Source of the DNA: Roseibium sp. | GTDB taxonomy: Bacteria > Pseudomonadota > Alphaproteobacteria > Rhizobiales > Stappiaceae | NCBI RefSeq assembly: GCF_025698965.1 | Contig: NZ_JAILWL010000010.1 | Coordinates: 1 to 34,067, forward strand | DNA: 34,067 bases | Reading direction: 5' to 3' | Shown here: positions 8,963 to 17,924 of the stretch, in pieces | Layout: every line of letters starts with the position of its first letter | How positions within the stretch are numbered: position 1 is the first letter of the stretch | Notes under the pieces: generated by a model | The model's input: the letters and a program-made list of their open reading frames with translations, nothing else | Database searches by the model: none | Told to the model about the DNA's origin: nothing | Made by a program: the position numbers and the translations under genes

Positions 8963-10417
8963 ATGAGACCTAGAAACCTCCTGATAATAATGGTTGACCA
9001 GATGGCATCCAAAGCGGTTGGGTGCTACGGCAACCCAACCGTCAAAACACCCAATATCGACCGGTTGGCGTCGAACGGCGTCCGATTCACGAATGCTTAC
9101 GCGACCTCGCCAATCTGCATCCCGGCGCGTGCGGCCTTCGCGACTGGGCAATACCCGAATCAGACAGGGTATTGGGATAATGTCTTTGCGTATGACGGAA
9201 GAGTGCAAAGCTGGGGGCACAGGCTTCGGCAGACGGGGCACCGTTTCACGTCAATCGGAAAACTTCATTTCGAAGGCGAAGACTATCCAACCGGAATCGA
9301 TGAGCAGATCCTGCCGATGCATGTTTATGGCGGCGGCGACGTTTTTGGTTTGGAACGGGAGAACCCGCCGGCAAGGCCTCAAAGTGCGTCGGTTGCGCGC
9401 GAAGTCTTTGTGGGCGACAGCCAGTATACGCGCTATGACAGGAAAATCACGGAACTGACGGAGAACTGGTTCGAGACCAGGTTGAAGGATCAGGGAGAAA
9501 AGCCCTGGGTTCTGTTCACATCATTCATAGCACCTCATTTTCCTCTGACCGTCCCCAAGGAGTATCTGGACCGCTACGAGATTGGAGACATTGAGCTTTC
9601 CAAGAAAAAACTCGATATGAGCGGCTCGATAGGAGAGTGGTGGAGACTATTCCGATACGGCTACAACTTCGACGACTATTTCGTGGATGATGCGCATCGA
9701 CGGCGTGCGCTGCTTCACTACTATGCCTTGTGCTCTTTTGCGGATGACAATGTCGGCAGAGTTGTAAACGCGCTTGAGTCCAGCGGACAGGCCGAGAATA
9801 CAACCATTTTGTTCCTCTCGGACCACGGTGACCACATGGGTGCTCGTGGTTTGTGGGGGAAGTCGACCATGTGGGAAGAGTCGGCAAATGTTCCGATGAT
9901 CCTGGTTGATCCTCAATTGCCCGGCGGGACGGTTTGTGAAACGCCTGTGTCGTTGGTCGATGCATATCCGACAGCGCTGCATACCGTCGGCATTGAGTTG
10001 ACTGCCGAGGAGGAACGCCTGCCGGGACGATCGTTGCTGACCATTGCTGCGGCACAATACGATCCGGATCGTGAAGTCTTCTGCGAGTATCATGCATCAT
10101 GTGCACCCACCGGTCTCATGATGCTGCGCAAGGGTCGTTTCAAATATATCCACTACACCCATTACGGCGCCGAACTCTACGATCTTGAGGCGGATCCGGA
10201 AGAATGCTTCAACTTGGCGACAGATCCTCAGCATCAGAGCATTCTTGAGGAATTCGAGACTGCATTGCGAAAAATTGTAAATCCAGAAGCGGCGGATGCA
10301 CGTGCAAAGCGAGACCAAAAAAAGCGTCTGGAGGCACTTGGCGGATTGGAGGCAATTGTCGCGGAGGGTGGGGTCACGCATACCCCGCCACCCGGCGAAA
10401 AGGCTAGTGTGATGTAG
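8963..10417 (+). CDS. Type I sulfatase (formylglycine-dependent), first copy
   Basis: This 484-residue alkaline-phosphatase-superfamily hydrolase cleaves sulfate esters. The N-terminal metal site is in LLIIMVDQ (Asp12). The maturation motif SPICIPAR gives Cys52 in CxPxR, the residue FGE converts to formylglycine. GKLHF at 99-103 carries a lysine and a histidine, APHFPL holds His192, and SDHGDHMG at 286-293 gives the second metal ligands, with Lys300 beyond. There is no signal peptide, so it should act in the cytoplasm. The start is the ATG at 8963; the open frame reaches back over the TctC end but homology begins here. It sits between the TctC and TctB genes, an unusual insertion that ties its substrate to that transporter. 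Similarity is to the choline-sulfatase-like side of the family, but the substrate is not fixed. Confidence 0.9.
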   Translation: MRPRNLLIIMVDQMASKAVGCYGNPTVKTPNIDRLASNGVRFTNAYATSPICIPARAAFATGQYPNQTGYWDNVFAYDGRVQSWGHRLRQTGHRFTSIGKLHFEGEDYPTGIDEQILPMHVYGGGDVFGLERENPPARPQSASVAREVFVGDSQYTRYDRKITELTENWFETRLKDQGEKPWVLFTSFIAPHFPLTVPKEYLDRYEIGDIELSKKKLDMSGSIGEWWRLFRYGYNFDDYFVDDAHRRRALLHYYALCSFADDNVGRVVNALESSGQAENTTILFLSDHGDHMGARGLWGKSTMWEESANVPMILVDPQLPGGTVCETPVSLVDAYPTALHTVGIELTAEEERLPGRSLLTIAAAQYDPDREVFCEYHASCAPTGLMMLRKGRFKYIHYTHYGAELYDLEADPEECFNLATDPQHQSILEEFETALRKIVNPEAADARAKRDQKKRLEALGGLEAIVAEGGVTHTPPPGEKASVM

Positions 10418-10459
10418 GCCGTTCGTACTACTCACTGACGCGGACCGGAGGAGGGAAAA

Positions 10460-10936
10460 GTGTCGTCGGGTCTGGAAATTAAGGAAAATACAAAAAGTCT
10501 GAGGTCCCGCAATCGGGTCACTGGACTGGTCATGTCGGCGATTGGCGCCTTCGTCATCTACGAGGCGCTGTCTTACAATTTGGGCACTGCAGCCCGCATG
10601 GGACCGGGTTTTTTGCCGCTTGGCCTAGGCATACTGATCATCGTCTTCGGCGTTCTTGTAGCTGTTGTGAATGACGACGGCGATGAGGCCGCGGTCGGAA
10701 TCGTCTGGCGGCCGGTCGTTCTGGTGCTTTCCGCGCTTCTGGCGTTCGCGCTATTGATCGAGCCGGCTGGGCTTATGGCGGCGACTGCGGCACTTGTCTT
10801 TATTTCCGGGCACGCGGACCCGAGCCACACCTGGCGCAGTCTCACTGGCCTTTTCCTGTTCCTCTTGATTTCGGTCTACCTGGTATTCGGAATCGCCCTC
10901 TCAATCCCGTTCAAGCTTGTACCGGGTGTAATCTGA
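10460..10936 (+). CDS. Tripartite tricarboxylate transporter small membrane subunit (TctB), first system
   Basis: This 158-residue protein is poorly conserved, as TctB usually is, but has the right size and the four-helix pattern. Segments are LVMSAIGAFVIYEALSYNLG, PLGLGILIIVFGVLVAVV, PVVLVLSALLAFALLIEP, and a C-terminal pair ending near LFLFLLISVYLVFGIALSI. The motif ARMGPGFLPLGLG is the common GPGxxP signature of the family. The start is GTG, supported by GGAGGAGGGAAAA immediately before it. The stop overlaps the TctA start by one base (TGATG). Confidence 0.9.
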   Translation: MSSGLEIKENTKSLRSRNRVTGLVMSAIGAFVIYEALSYNLGTAARMGPGFLPLGLGILIIVFGVLVAVVNDDGDEAAVGIVWRPVVLVLSALLAFALLIEPAGLMAATAALVFISGHADPSHTWRSLTGLFLFLLISVYLVFGIALSIPFKLVPGVI

Positions 10937-12462
10937 TGGATATCTTCTCAAACCTCGCCCTGGGTTTCGGGGAAGTACTTTCCCTCCAAACCCTGTTTTA
11001 TTGTTTCGTCGGTGTCACGGTCGGAATGCTTATCGGTGTGTTGCCTGGAATTGGCGCTATGGCGGCTATTTCCATGTTGCTGCCGATTACGTTTTATCTC
11101 GAACCGTCCCAGGCGTTGATAATGTTGGCGGGGATTTACTACGGAGCACAGTACGGAAACTCGATTGCATCGATACTGCTAAATACCCCGGGGACGCCCT
11201 CTGGTGCCATCACGTGTCTTGACGGCTACCCACTCGCTCAACAGGGCCGGGCGGGCGCGGCATTGTTCATGACGACATTTTCTTCTTTTGCTGGCAGCTG
11301 TTTTGCAATTGTCTGTCTGGCGGCCTTTACGCCGGTGATTGCAGACTTTGCACTGGGTTTCGGCTCAGCTGAATATTTTGCCCTGATGGTTTTCGGCCTG
11401 GTCCTCGCATCAACCGTTGCTCCCGGTTCTCAAATCAAGGGGCTGGTGATGGTAGTCATTGGCCTGGTCTTGGGACTGGTGGGGACCGATATCACATCCG
11501 GCACTTTCCGCTTTACCTTTGGATTGCTTAATCTCGGCGATGGATTGAATCTCGTCGCCGTCGCGATGGGTGTCTTTGGTGCGGCCGAAGTCATCAACAA
11601 TCTCAGCCGGTCGAGCAGCGATCGTGGTGCCGCCAGAGCGGTTGCTCTGCGCGAGTTGATTCCGCTGAAATCGGACTTGAAACAGATGATCAAGCCGATG
11701 TTGCGTGCCGCGCCGATTGGAACTTTCTTAGGTGTGCTTCCGGGAGCTGGCGCAACGATTGCCTCATTTGTTGCCTACGGCGTCGAAACCCGCGTTGCCA
11801 AGGATCGCAGTCGCTTCGGAAAAGGTGCCATCGAAGGCATTACCGCGCCTGAAACGGCAAACAACGCGGCCGCGCAAGGTGGGTTTATTCCAACGCTTGC
11901 TCTTGGCATTCCAGGTGATGCCGTGATGGCGCTTATGCTTGGCGCGCTCCTGATCCATGGCGTCAATCCGGGCCCGCAATTGATTGGTGAGCATCCCGAA
12001 ATCTTCTGGGGGCTGCTGGCGAGCTTCTGGGTCGGAAATCTGATGCTTCTGGTAATGAACATTCCTCTAATCGGTATCTGGGTGAAGATCCTGGCAATCC
12101 CTTACAAGTATCTCTTCCCGGGAATCTTGATGCTGATTTGTGTTGGCGTATACAGCGTGAACAACAACCCCTTCGATCTCCTTGTTGTCTTCGTCTTTTC
12201 GGTGATCGGCTATCTGATGGTGCTGGCAAGGCTTTCGCCCGCACCCATGATGCTCGGCATCGTGCTCGGCCCGATGATGGAAGAAAACTTCCGCCGCGCG
12301 ATGCTGTTGTCCCGGGGCGATGCCACCGTGTTTCTTGAAAAACCGGTCTGCGCGGCATTGCTGGGCCTGACCCTGCTGGTGCTGGTCTGGCCGTTAATTC
12401 CGATGCTGATGCGCCGCATGCGACGCCCGAAACGCCGTCTCAGGGCGAAAACCCTGAAATGA
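10936..12462 (+). CDS. Tripartite tricarboxylate transporter large membrane subunit (TctA), first system
   Basis: This 508-residue multi-helix permease has the TctA hallmarks. GVLPGIGAMAAISMLLPITF forms the first conserved loop, YYGAQYGNSIASILLNTPGT the second, and LGVLPGAGATIASFVAYGVE the repeat-related loop in the second half. TAPETANNAAAQGGFIPTLA and LGIPGDAVMALMLGALLIHG follow. It is the sodium- or proton-coupled translocation subunit, paired with the TctB just upstream. Length is standard. A basic tail (RRMRRPKRRLRAKTLK) ends the protein. Confidence 0.95.
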   Translation: MDIFSNLALGFGEVLSLQTLFYCFVGVTVGMLIGVLPGIGAMAAISMLLPITFYLEPSQALIMLAGIYYGAQYGNSIASILLNTPGTPSGAITCLDGYPLAQQGRAGAALFMTTFSSFAGSCFAIVCLAAFTPVIADFALGFGSAEYFALMVFGLVLASTVAPGSQIKGLVMVVIGLVLGLVGTDITSGTFRFTFGLLNLGDGLNLVAVAMGVFGAAEVINNLSRSSSDRGAARAVALRELIPLKSDLKQMIKPMLRAAPIGTFLGVLPGAGATIASFVAYGVETRVAKDRSRFGKGAIEGITAPETANNAAAQGGFIPTLALGIPGDAVMALMLGALLIHGVNPGPQLIGEHPEIFWGLLASFWVGNLMLLVMNIPLIGIWVKILAIPYKYLFPGILMLICVGVYSVNNNPFDLLVVFVFSVIGYLMVLARLSPAPMMLGIVLGPMMEENFRRAMLLSRGDATVFLEKPVCAALLGLTLLVLVWPLIPMLMRRMRRPKRRLRAKTLK

Positions 12463-12472
12463 GGGAAACGCT

Positions 12473-12491
12473 GCGGAAGGAAAGTTTCCGC
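12473..12491 (+). promoter_or_regulatory. Stem-loop between TctA and SulP genes
   Basis: GCGGAA and TTCCGC pair around a seven-base loop shortly after the TctA stop. No T-run follows, so it may be a processing or attenuation hairpin rather than an end of transcription. Confidence 0.45.
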
Positions 12492-12546
12492 GCTGTAGAC
12501 GCAACTCTCGAGAGAGCAATCTAGCTACGGATCTAAGGCGAAATGC

Positions 12547-14373
12547 ATGGCTGAGTTCATGTCGCGGACCACTTCACAATTCAAACCGTTTCGACCGTGG
12601 TTCGCTCAAGTTTCGGGGAACTCGTTGCGCGATGATGCCATCGCCGGTTTCACCAATGCGGCGATCGTTTTGCCCCAGGGGGTAGCGTTTGCAGTCATCG
12701 CGGGGTTGCCGCCTCAATACGGGCTGTTCACTGCGATGATCACACCGGTTATAGCCGGAATATGGGGTTCGTCGATGATCATGGTCTCGGGACCGACAAC
12801 GGCCATTTCCGCCGTCATGTTCGCGTCACTGTCGGGAATGGCCCCTCCAGGGACGCCCGTCTATGTGAACCTGGCCCTTACCTTGACGATAGTCGCTGGT
12901 CTTTTTCAGCTTGCTGCGGGCATGTTGCGCCTCGGCGGGTTGATTTCCTTTATTTCGCATTCGGTTATCGTCGGATTCACGGCGGCGGCCGCCCTCCTGA
13001 TTGCCGTGTCCCAGCTTGGCGGCGTGCTTGGAATTGAAATCGAACAAGGCGGAGGCGTGATTGACCGCTTAAGGTTTGTCGTCGGTAACGCCGGACAGGC
13101 CGATTGGCTTGCCCTCATGATTGCGGCATCGACCTTCGGGTCTCTGATCCTTTTTCAGAAGATGAGCCGTAAATTGCCTGCCTATCTTATGGCTCTTGTT
13201 GTTGGAGTGATTGTTGGAGAGCTCTCCGGAGCACGCAGTGCGGGCATCGCGATGTTTTCCGCATTGCCGGCGGTCATTCCCAGCTTTGCTCCGCCCAACA
13301 TCAGCCTGGCGATGATAGCCGAACTTCTGCCAGGATCGGCAACTGTCGCCTTTGTAGGTCTGCTAGAGGCGATCAGTATCGGACGTTCGTTTGCCCTGCG
13401 CCGTCATGAGCGTTACGACGCCAATCAGGAAATCATTGGCCAGGGCCTCTCGAACGCACTTGGCGGGTTCTTCCAGGCTTATGCTGGCTCAGGGTCATTT
13501 ACCCGCTCGGCGCTCAATGCAGAGTCAGGGGCAAGAACGCCGGTCTCTGCGATCTTTGCAGCAGCGTTTTTGCTTGTGTTGCTGCTCATGTTTGCACCGT
13601 TTGTCGATCGCATTCCGGTTCCCGCGATGGCCGGCATCATCATCTATGTCGCCTGGCGCCTCGTTCAGTTTCGCGAAATCCATCACATCATCGAGAACTC
13701 ACGAAGTGAGACGCTCATCCTTGTCCTGACATTTCTGACCGGACTTCTTACGAAACTTGATAATGCGATCGTTGTCGGTGTCATTGCTTCCTTATGCGTT
13801 TTTCTTCACCGCAGTGCGCGCCCGCACCTTGCGGTCATGACGCCGGCAATGTCGCGCGGCCGTCGCTCAATGCGCGGTGTGCTTTATTATGATCTGAAAT
13901 CATGTCCTCAGATCAATTTTATGCGCCTTGAAGGCCCATTGTTTTTCGCGTCGGTCGAACACGTGGAAAGTGAGATGCGTCATGTCGATCGACAGTTCCC
14001 TGGTCGCAAGCTGAAAATTCTTTCAATGAAGGGAATGGGCCGGATGGATCTTGCCGGCGCCGACCTCCTGATCCAGGAAATCAGGGACGCTCGGGAAGTC
14101 GGCGGCGATTATCACATTGTCGCGGCCCATTTCACGATCGTCCGAGCGCTCAAAAAAATGCAAGTACTGGAAGCGCTTGGGCCAGAAAACCTGCATCCCT
14201 CGAAGGGCGACGCAATCGAGGCCACCGTTGCACAAGTGGAACCGGCCATCTGCCGCACGTGCACGATCCGGGCGTTCACGGAATGCAAAGGCAAACCTGC
14301 ACCAAAGAGCATCGATCCCTATTGCGACCCCCCGGTTATTGAGAATGTCTATTTGGAGCGAAAGAAATGGTGA
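12547..14373 (+). CDS. SulP-family inorganic anion transporter with STAS domain
   Basis: This 608-residue membrane protein has the SulP core. DAIAGFTNAAIVLPQGVAFA and the following AGLPPQYGLFTAMITPVIAG form the family signature, with SGPTTAISAVMFASLSG next. The membrane part ends near residue 430. A cytoplasmic STAS domain spans roughly 450-545 (INFMRLEGPLFFASVEHVES, then GMGRMDLAGADLL). The C-terminal tail has four cysteines, Cys569, Cys572, Cys580 and Cys593, a CxxC-type pattern that is unusual for the family. SulP proteins move sulfate, bicarbonate or dicarboxylates. Placed between sulfatase genes, sulfate is the obvious candidate, and direction could be efflux of sulfate released in the cytoplasm (inference). 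Confidence 0.9.
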   Translation: MAEFMSRTTSQFKPFRPWFAQVSGNSLRDDAIAGFTNAAIVLPQGVAFAVIAGLPPQYGLFTAMITPVIAGIWGSSMIMVSGPTTAISAVMFASLSGMAPPGTPVYVNLALTLTIVAGLFQLAAGMLRLGGLISFISHSVIVGFTAAAALLIAVSQLGGVLGIEIEQGGGVIDRLRFVVGNAGQADWLALMIAASTFGSLILFQKMSRKLPAYLMALVVGVIVGELSGARSAGIAMFSALPAVIPSFAPPNISLAMIAELLPGSATVAFVGLLEAISIGRSFALRRHERYDANQEIIGQGLSNALGGFFQAYAGSGSFTRSALNAESGARTPVSAIFAAAFLLVLLLMFAPFVDRIPVPAMAGIIIYVAWRLVQFREIHHIIENSRSETLILVLTFLTGLLTKLDNAIVVGVIASLCVFLHRSARPHLAVMTPAMSRGRRSMRGVLYYDLKSCPQINFMRLEGPLFFASVEHVESEMRHVDRQFPGRKLKILSMKGMGRMDLAGADLLIQEIRDAREVGGDYHIVAAHFTIVRALKKMQVLEALGPENLHPSKGDAIEATVAQVEPAICRTCTIRAFTECKGKPAPKSIDPYCDPPVIENVYLERKKW

Positions 14374-14449
14374 GCTCTGCTTTGGCCCCTGTTCTCCAAA
14401 ACCTGAACACCTGCGAACCACGACCAATGTGAAAAGGCTGGAAAGACTA

Positions 14450-15208
14450 ATGACGCTCATTGTCGAATGGATGCTGCAGCCAGTGGACCCTACCAGAGCC
14501 CATGCGGTTGATTTCTATCTTTCGTGGCATGCACGCATCATGGTGCTGGCGTGGGGTGTCATTGCCCCGGTTGCCGTGCTTGCAGCGCGCTTTTTCAAGA
14601 TCTTGCCGTGGCAGTCCTGGCCCAAGGAACTGGACAATCCAGCCTGGTGGAAGATTCATTGGATTGGTCAATCCGGTGCGATCGCCCTGACCTTTTTAGG
14701 TTTCGGTTTAATACTGTTTTCACAGGAAGTAGGGGTGTCTGCGCACTCGCACAAGGTTCTGGGTTACATTGTATTGGTTTTCGGTTGCCTGCAGGGGCTG
14801 ACAGGCTTTCTTCGAGGATCCAAAGGCGGCCCGACCTCACCCGCACCGGATGGGTCCCTGATTGGAGACCATTATGACATGACGCCGCACAGGCTGCTGT
14901 TTGAAGCAGTGCACAAATCGCTTGGCTACGGGCTCATTGTGGTGGCTTTTGTTTGCATCCTGATGGGTTTGTGGGCCGCAAACGCGCCCAGGTGGATGTG
15001 GTTGCTTATTCCGGGTTGGTGGGGGTTTTTAATTGCTGCAGCTGTCTGGCTACAGCTTCGGGTTGGATCATACGATACCTACCAGGCGATTTGGGGGGCG
15101 GACAATACTCATCCCGGCAATCGAATGAAGAAGCAGGGGTGGGGAACCGTTCGGCCAGGCGACACAATGCAGGTTTGGGGCAATAAAAGAAAATACAATG
15201 ACAGCTGA
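14450..15208 (+). CDS. Cytochrome b561-like membrane protein
   Basis: This 252-residue protein has about five membrane segments and the paired histidines of the b561 fold: His27 in LSWHARIMVLAW, His70 in WWKIHWIGQSG, His101 in SHKVLGYIVLVFG, and His155 in VHKSLGYGLIVVA. These would bind two hemes and carry electrons across the membrane. The ATG at 14450 is chosen because the open frame upstream only covers the SulP end in another frame. The cytoplasmic or periplasmic tail (WGADNTHPGNRMKKQGWGTV) is of unknown role. It lies between SulP and the second sulfatase on the same strand. Family assignment is good; the electron donor and acceptor are unknown. Confidence 0.82.
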   Translation: MTLIVEWMLQPVDPTRAHAVDFYLSWHARIMVLAWGVIAPVAVLAARFFKILPWQSWPKELDNPAWWKIHWIGQSGAIALTFLGFGLILFSQEVGVSAHSHKVLGYIVLVFGCLQGLTGFLRGSKGGPTSPAPDGSLIGDHYDMTPHRLLFEAVHKSLGYGLIVVAFVCILMGLWAANAPRWMWLLIPGWWGFLIAAAVWLQLRVGSYDTYQAIWGADNTHPGNRMKKQGWGTVRPGDTMQVWGNKRKYNDS

Positions 15209-15241
15209 CCGGTCCAAAGCCAGAGCACAGGAGAAGCGATA

Positions 15242-16735
15242 GTGACCAATGTTCCCGATCGCCCGAACGTCTTGTTGATCATTGCAGATCAGTGGTCTGG
15301 AGGCCGGACGGGTTATGCCGGCCATGCGACCGTGCAGACGCCGACGCTCGATCAGATAGCCCGTAACGGTGTCGTATTCCCGCGCGCGTATAGTGAATCG
15401 CCAATCTGCATTCCTGCCCGACGTTCTCTTTATACAGGAACGACTCCGCGCACACACGGCGACAGGGTGTTCCGCAAGTCTGGCAGAATGCCCGAAGTGC
15501 CGACGATGGCCCAAACCTTCCGAGATGCAGGGTATCAAGCCTACTGTGTCGGAAAGTTGCATGTTTTTCCGGAGAGAGATCGTATCGGCTATGACGATGT
15601 GTTGTTGTCCGAAGAAGGACGGCCCCATCTGGCGATCGATGATTATTCACTTTACCTTTACGATCAGGGCCACGCGGGCCAGGCATTCATGCACGGTCTG
15701 CCCAACAACAACTACCTTCACCGGGAGTGGCATCTGGCGGAAAATTGCCACGTGACCAATTGGGCAACCCAGCAGATGTGCCGGATTATCAAGCGTCGTG
15801 ATCCGACACGGCCCTCTTTTTGGACGCTTTCCTACGAAGCGCCACATCCGCCATTGGCACCACTGACGACCTACATGGAATTCTACCGGCAACTTGAAAT
15901 AGAAGCGGCACTTCGGTCTGACTGGGGCATTGGAGCGGAAGATCACCCGCATGCGCTGAAGGCTCTCTACAATTACTATGCTGAATTGTCCGCACCGGTT
16001 CTTGCCGAGATGCGCCGCGCCTATTATGCCCTCTGCACTCATGTCGATCACCAGATTCGCGCCGTGCTTGGTACTCTCAGGGAGGAGCGGGAACTCGACA
16101 ACACCATCATTGCCTTTTGTAGCGACCACGGCGACATGCTTGGCGACTTTGGTCTTTATGCCAAGCGGACGTTTTATGAAGGGGCGGCCCGCATTCCGAT
16201 GATCCTTATGGGCACCGCCAACGACAAGAGGATCAAAAAAGGCGCAGTGGATAATCGATTGGTTGGCCTGCAGGATGTCATGCCGACGCTGCTTGATTTG
16301 GCGGATATTGAAACGCCGTCCGAGTGCGACGGATTATCCATGATCGGCGAGAAAAGACGAAATCTCTTCTATGGAGAGGTTCTGGAAAACAATAGTGCCT
16401 CGCGGATGATGCACGACGGTCGCCACAAGCTGATCTGGTATCCGGCGGGCAACTGGGTTCAATTGTTCGATCTGGAAACCGATCCTGACGAGACACGCAA
16501 TTTGGCGGACGATCCGACTTACGCCAGCGTACGCCGGAGCCTGGAAACCGCTCTTGCCGCCCATTGTTATGGAATTGATGTCGATCAGGGCTGGGTGGTA
16601 GATGGAAAACTCGTGGGATACGACCCTGGCCCCTATGTTCCCAAGGCGGACCGGAGTTTCTCGTCACAGCGCGGGCTGCACTATCCGCAACCCCCAGCCG
16701 GGGAGGTGCCGGATTGGGTCGGTTTCCCCGAATAG
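15242..16735 (+). CDS. Type I sulfatase (formylglycine-dependent), second copy
   Basis: This 497-residue sulfatase has Asp16 in LLIIADQW, the maturation motif SPICIPAR with Cys56, GKLHVF at 104-109, and APHPPL with His202. The second metal site SDHGDMLGDFG starts at 294, followed by Lys308. The start is GTG with AGGAG eight bases upstream. No signal peptide is present, so like the first copy it should be cytoplasmic and depend on the FGE at 6047. It shares the CIPAR core with the first copy but differs widely between residues 80 and 260. The two therefore probably take different substrates rather than being a recent duplication. The substrate is unknown. Confidence 0.9.
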   Translation: MTNVPDRPNVLLIIADQWSGGRTGYAGHATVQTPTLDQIARNGVVFPRAYSESPICIPARRSLYTGTTPRTHGDRVFRKSGRMPEVPTMAQTFRDAGYQAYCVGKLHVFPERDRIGYDDVLLSEEGRPHLAIDDYSLYLYDQGHAGQAFMHGLPNNNYLHREWHLAENCHVTNWATQQMCRIIKRRDPTRPSFWTLSYEAPHPPLAPLTTYMEFYRQLEIEAALRSDWGIGAEDHPHALKALYNYYAELSAPVLAEMRRAYYALCTHVDHQIRAVLGTLREERELDNTIIAFCSDHGDMLGDFGLYAKRTFYEGAARIPMILMGTANDKRIKKGAVDNRLVGLQDVMPTLLDLADIETPSECDGLSMIGEKRRNLFYGEVLENNSASRMMHDGRHKLIWYPAGNWVQLFDLETDPDETRNLADDPTYASVRRSLETALAAHCYGIDVDQGWVVDGKLVGYDPGPYVPKADRSFSSQRGLHYPQPPAGEVPDWVGFPE

Positions 16736-16980
16736 ATTGCCGATCTTGAACTTGTCAGGAACGAGAGCGGAAACATCCACTGCTCGGGATACGGAGCCTT
16801 GAGCAGCCAGTGCACGGTTGCTTTCCAGGTCGCTGCGCCTTCTGGAACAGAAATCTCGCAGCAACTAAGGTGAATGGCCGTCGCCCAGACGGACCTGATA
16901 CCAAAAAAAGGTCTCCCGGGCTTGAATTTCGGGCCGATGCGGCACTGGGTCGGCGTTTTGCTGTCCGTTCACTCAAGCTG
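16736..16980. other. Intergenic region between convergent sulfatase and LysR genes
   Basis: No gene is supported here; short open frames lack homology and start signals. CCGTC at 16878-16882 and GACGG at 16888-16892 form a small hairpin, and an A-run at 16913-16919 becomes a T-run on the minus strand but precedes the hairpin in that direction. I see no convincing terminator. Confidence 0.4.
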
Positions 16981-17889
16981 TCAATGCTGAAGGGATGTCA
17001 TGGTGCCAAGGAAGCGGGTGGTGCTATCTTTGATCAGGTCCATAAGGTGACCGGCAGTCTGCGTGACTTCCTCGTCAGATCGCCGAATGAACCCAAAACT
17101 GCTCTTCGGCGCACTTTCGATCGGTACCAATCGTACTGAATTCTTTGCCCAATCAGGCATCAATGCATCGAGGATTGCCACCCCGTGCCCCTTTGCGACG
17201 AAGGCGCAGCAATCGTCGACTCTTGAAACATGAAGCCGCGAAATCGGTGTCATACCCGCTTCATCGAACATTTGCTGCGCCCGAATGCCAATCATGGTGT
17301 TCGGTGGCAAGAGTATGAACGCTTCGTCTGCGAGCTCTCCAAGCTTGAGTGATGATCTGTCCGCAAATCTGTGGTTTGGAGGAAGCACGGCTACGGTCGG
17401 TAGCGAACAAAGATGCTCTGAGACGAGGTTGCTGTGATGCATGGGCAGTGAGCCGAGCGCGAGATCACACGATCTGTTCAACACACTTCGCAGGATCAGG
17501 GATCGGCCTTCAACAATGAGCGAGACATCCTGGTCGGGCTGCTCGTTTAGGAAGCTCGACAATGCGGGAAGGGTGACAGCGGAAACGAGCCGTGGCATTA
17601 CCGACAGGCGCAGCCGTCGTAGAGGCAGACGCCTTATCTCCGAAGCAACTTCGTTGATGCGTTCCAATTCCTGCAGGGAGGGTTCAATCCTCCTCAAAAG
17701 TTCAATGCATTCGCCGGTTGGTGAGAGTGTTCTGCCGCTCCTTGAAAACAACTTCAGTCCGATTGACGCCTCAAGTCTGGTGATCTGGCGGCTCAATGCT
17801 GCCTCGCTGATATTCAGCTCCTGGGCCGCCGAATTCAGACTGCCGCGCGTCACAATCATGTTAAGCGCGGTAAGGGTCTTAAGCTTCAT
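16981..17889 (-). CDS. LysR-family transcriptional regulator
   Basis: This 302-residue regulator begins MKLKTLTALNMIVTRGSLNS, followed by AAQELNISEAALSRQITRLE, the DNA-binding helices. The effector domain follows (LRLSVMPRLVSAVTLPALSS, later VSRVDDCCAFVAKGHGVAIL). The frame is open for 38 more codons upstream, but the LysR fold starts at the ATG at 17887-17889. It is divergent from the second TctC gene, the usual place for a regulator of a tripartite transporter. A strong inverted repeat lies in the shared promoter. The inducer is unknown and probably related to the carried acid. Confidence 0.92.
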   Translation of the reverse strand: MKLKTLTALNMIVTRGSLNSAAQELNISEAALSRQITRLEASIGLKLFSRSGRTLSPTGECIELLRRIEPSLQELERINEVASEIRRLPLRRLRLSVMPRLVSAVTLPALSSFLNEQPDQDVSLIVEGRSLILRSVLNRSCDLALGSLPMHHSNLVSEHLCSLPTVAVLPPNHRFADRSSLKLGELADEAFILLPPNTMIGIRAQQMFDEAGMTPISRLHVSRVDDCCAFVAKGHGVAILDALMPDWAKNSVRLVPIESAPKSSFGFIRRSDEEVTQTAGHLMDLIKDSTTRFLGTMTSLQH

Positions 17890-17924
17890 AGGATCACCAC
17901 GGCCGTTGTTGCTTTGATTGATTA

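Noticed and set aside
14117-14449. N-terminal extension of the b561-like protein
   Set aside because: The extra codons overlap the STAS end of SulP in another frame and are not membrane-like.
16913-16919. A-run near a small hairpin as a terminator for the LysR gene
   Set aside because: On the minus strand the T-run comes before the hairpin, the wrong order for an intrinsic terminator.
16810-17139. 109-codon open frame in the gap after the second sulfatase
   Set aside because: No homology, runs into the LysR gene antisense, and no ribosome site.
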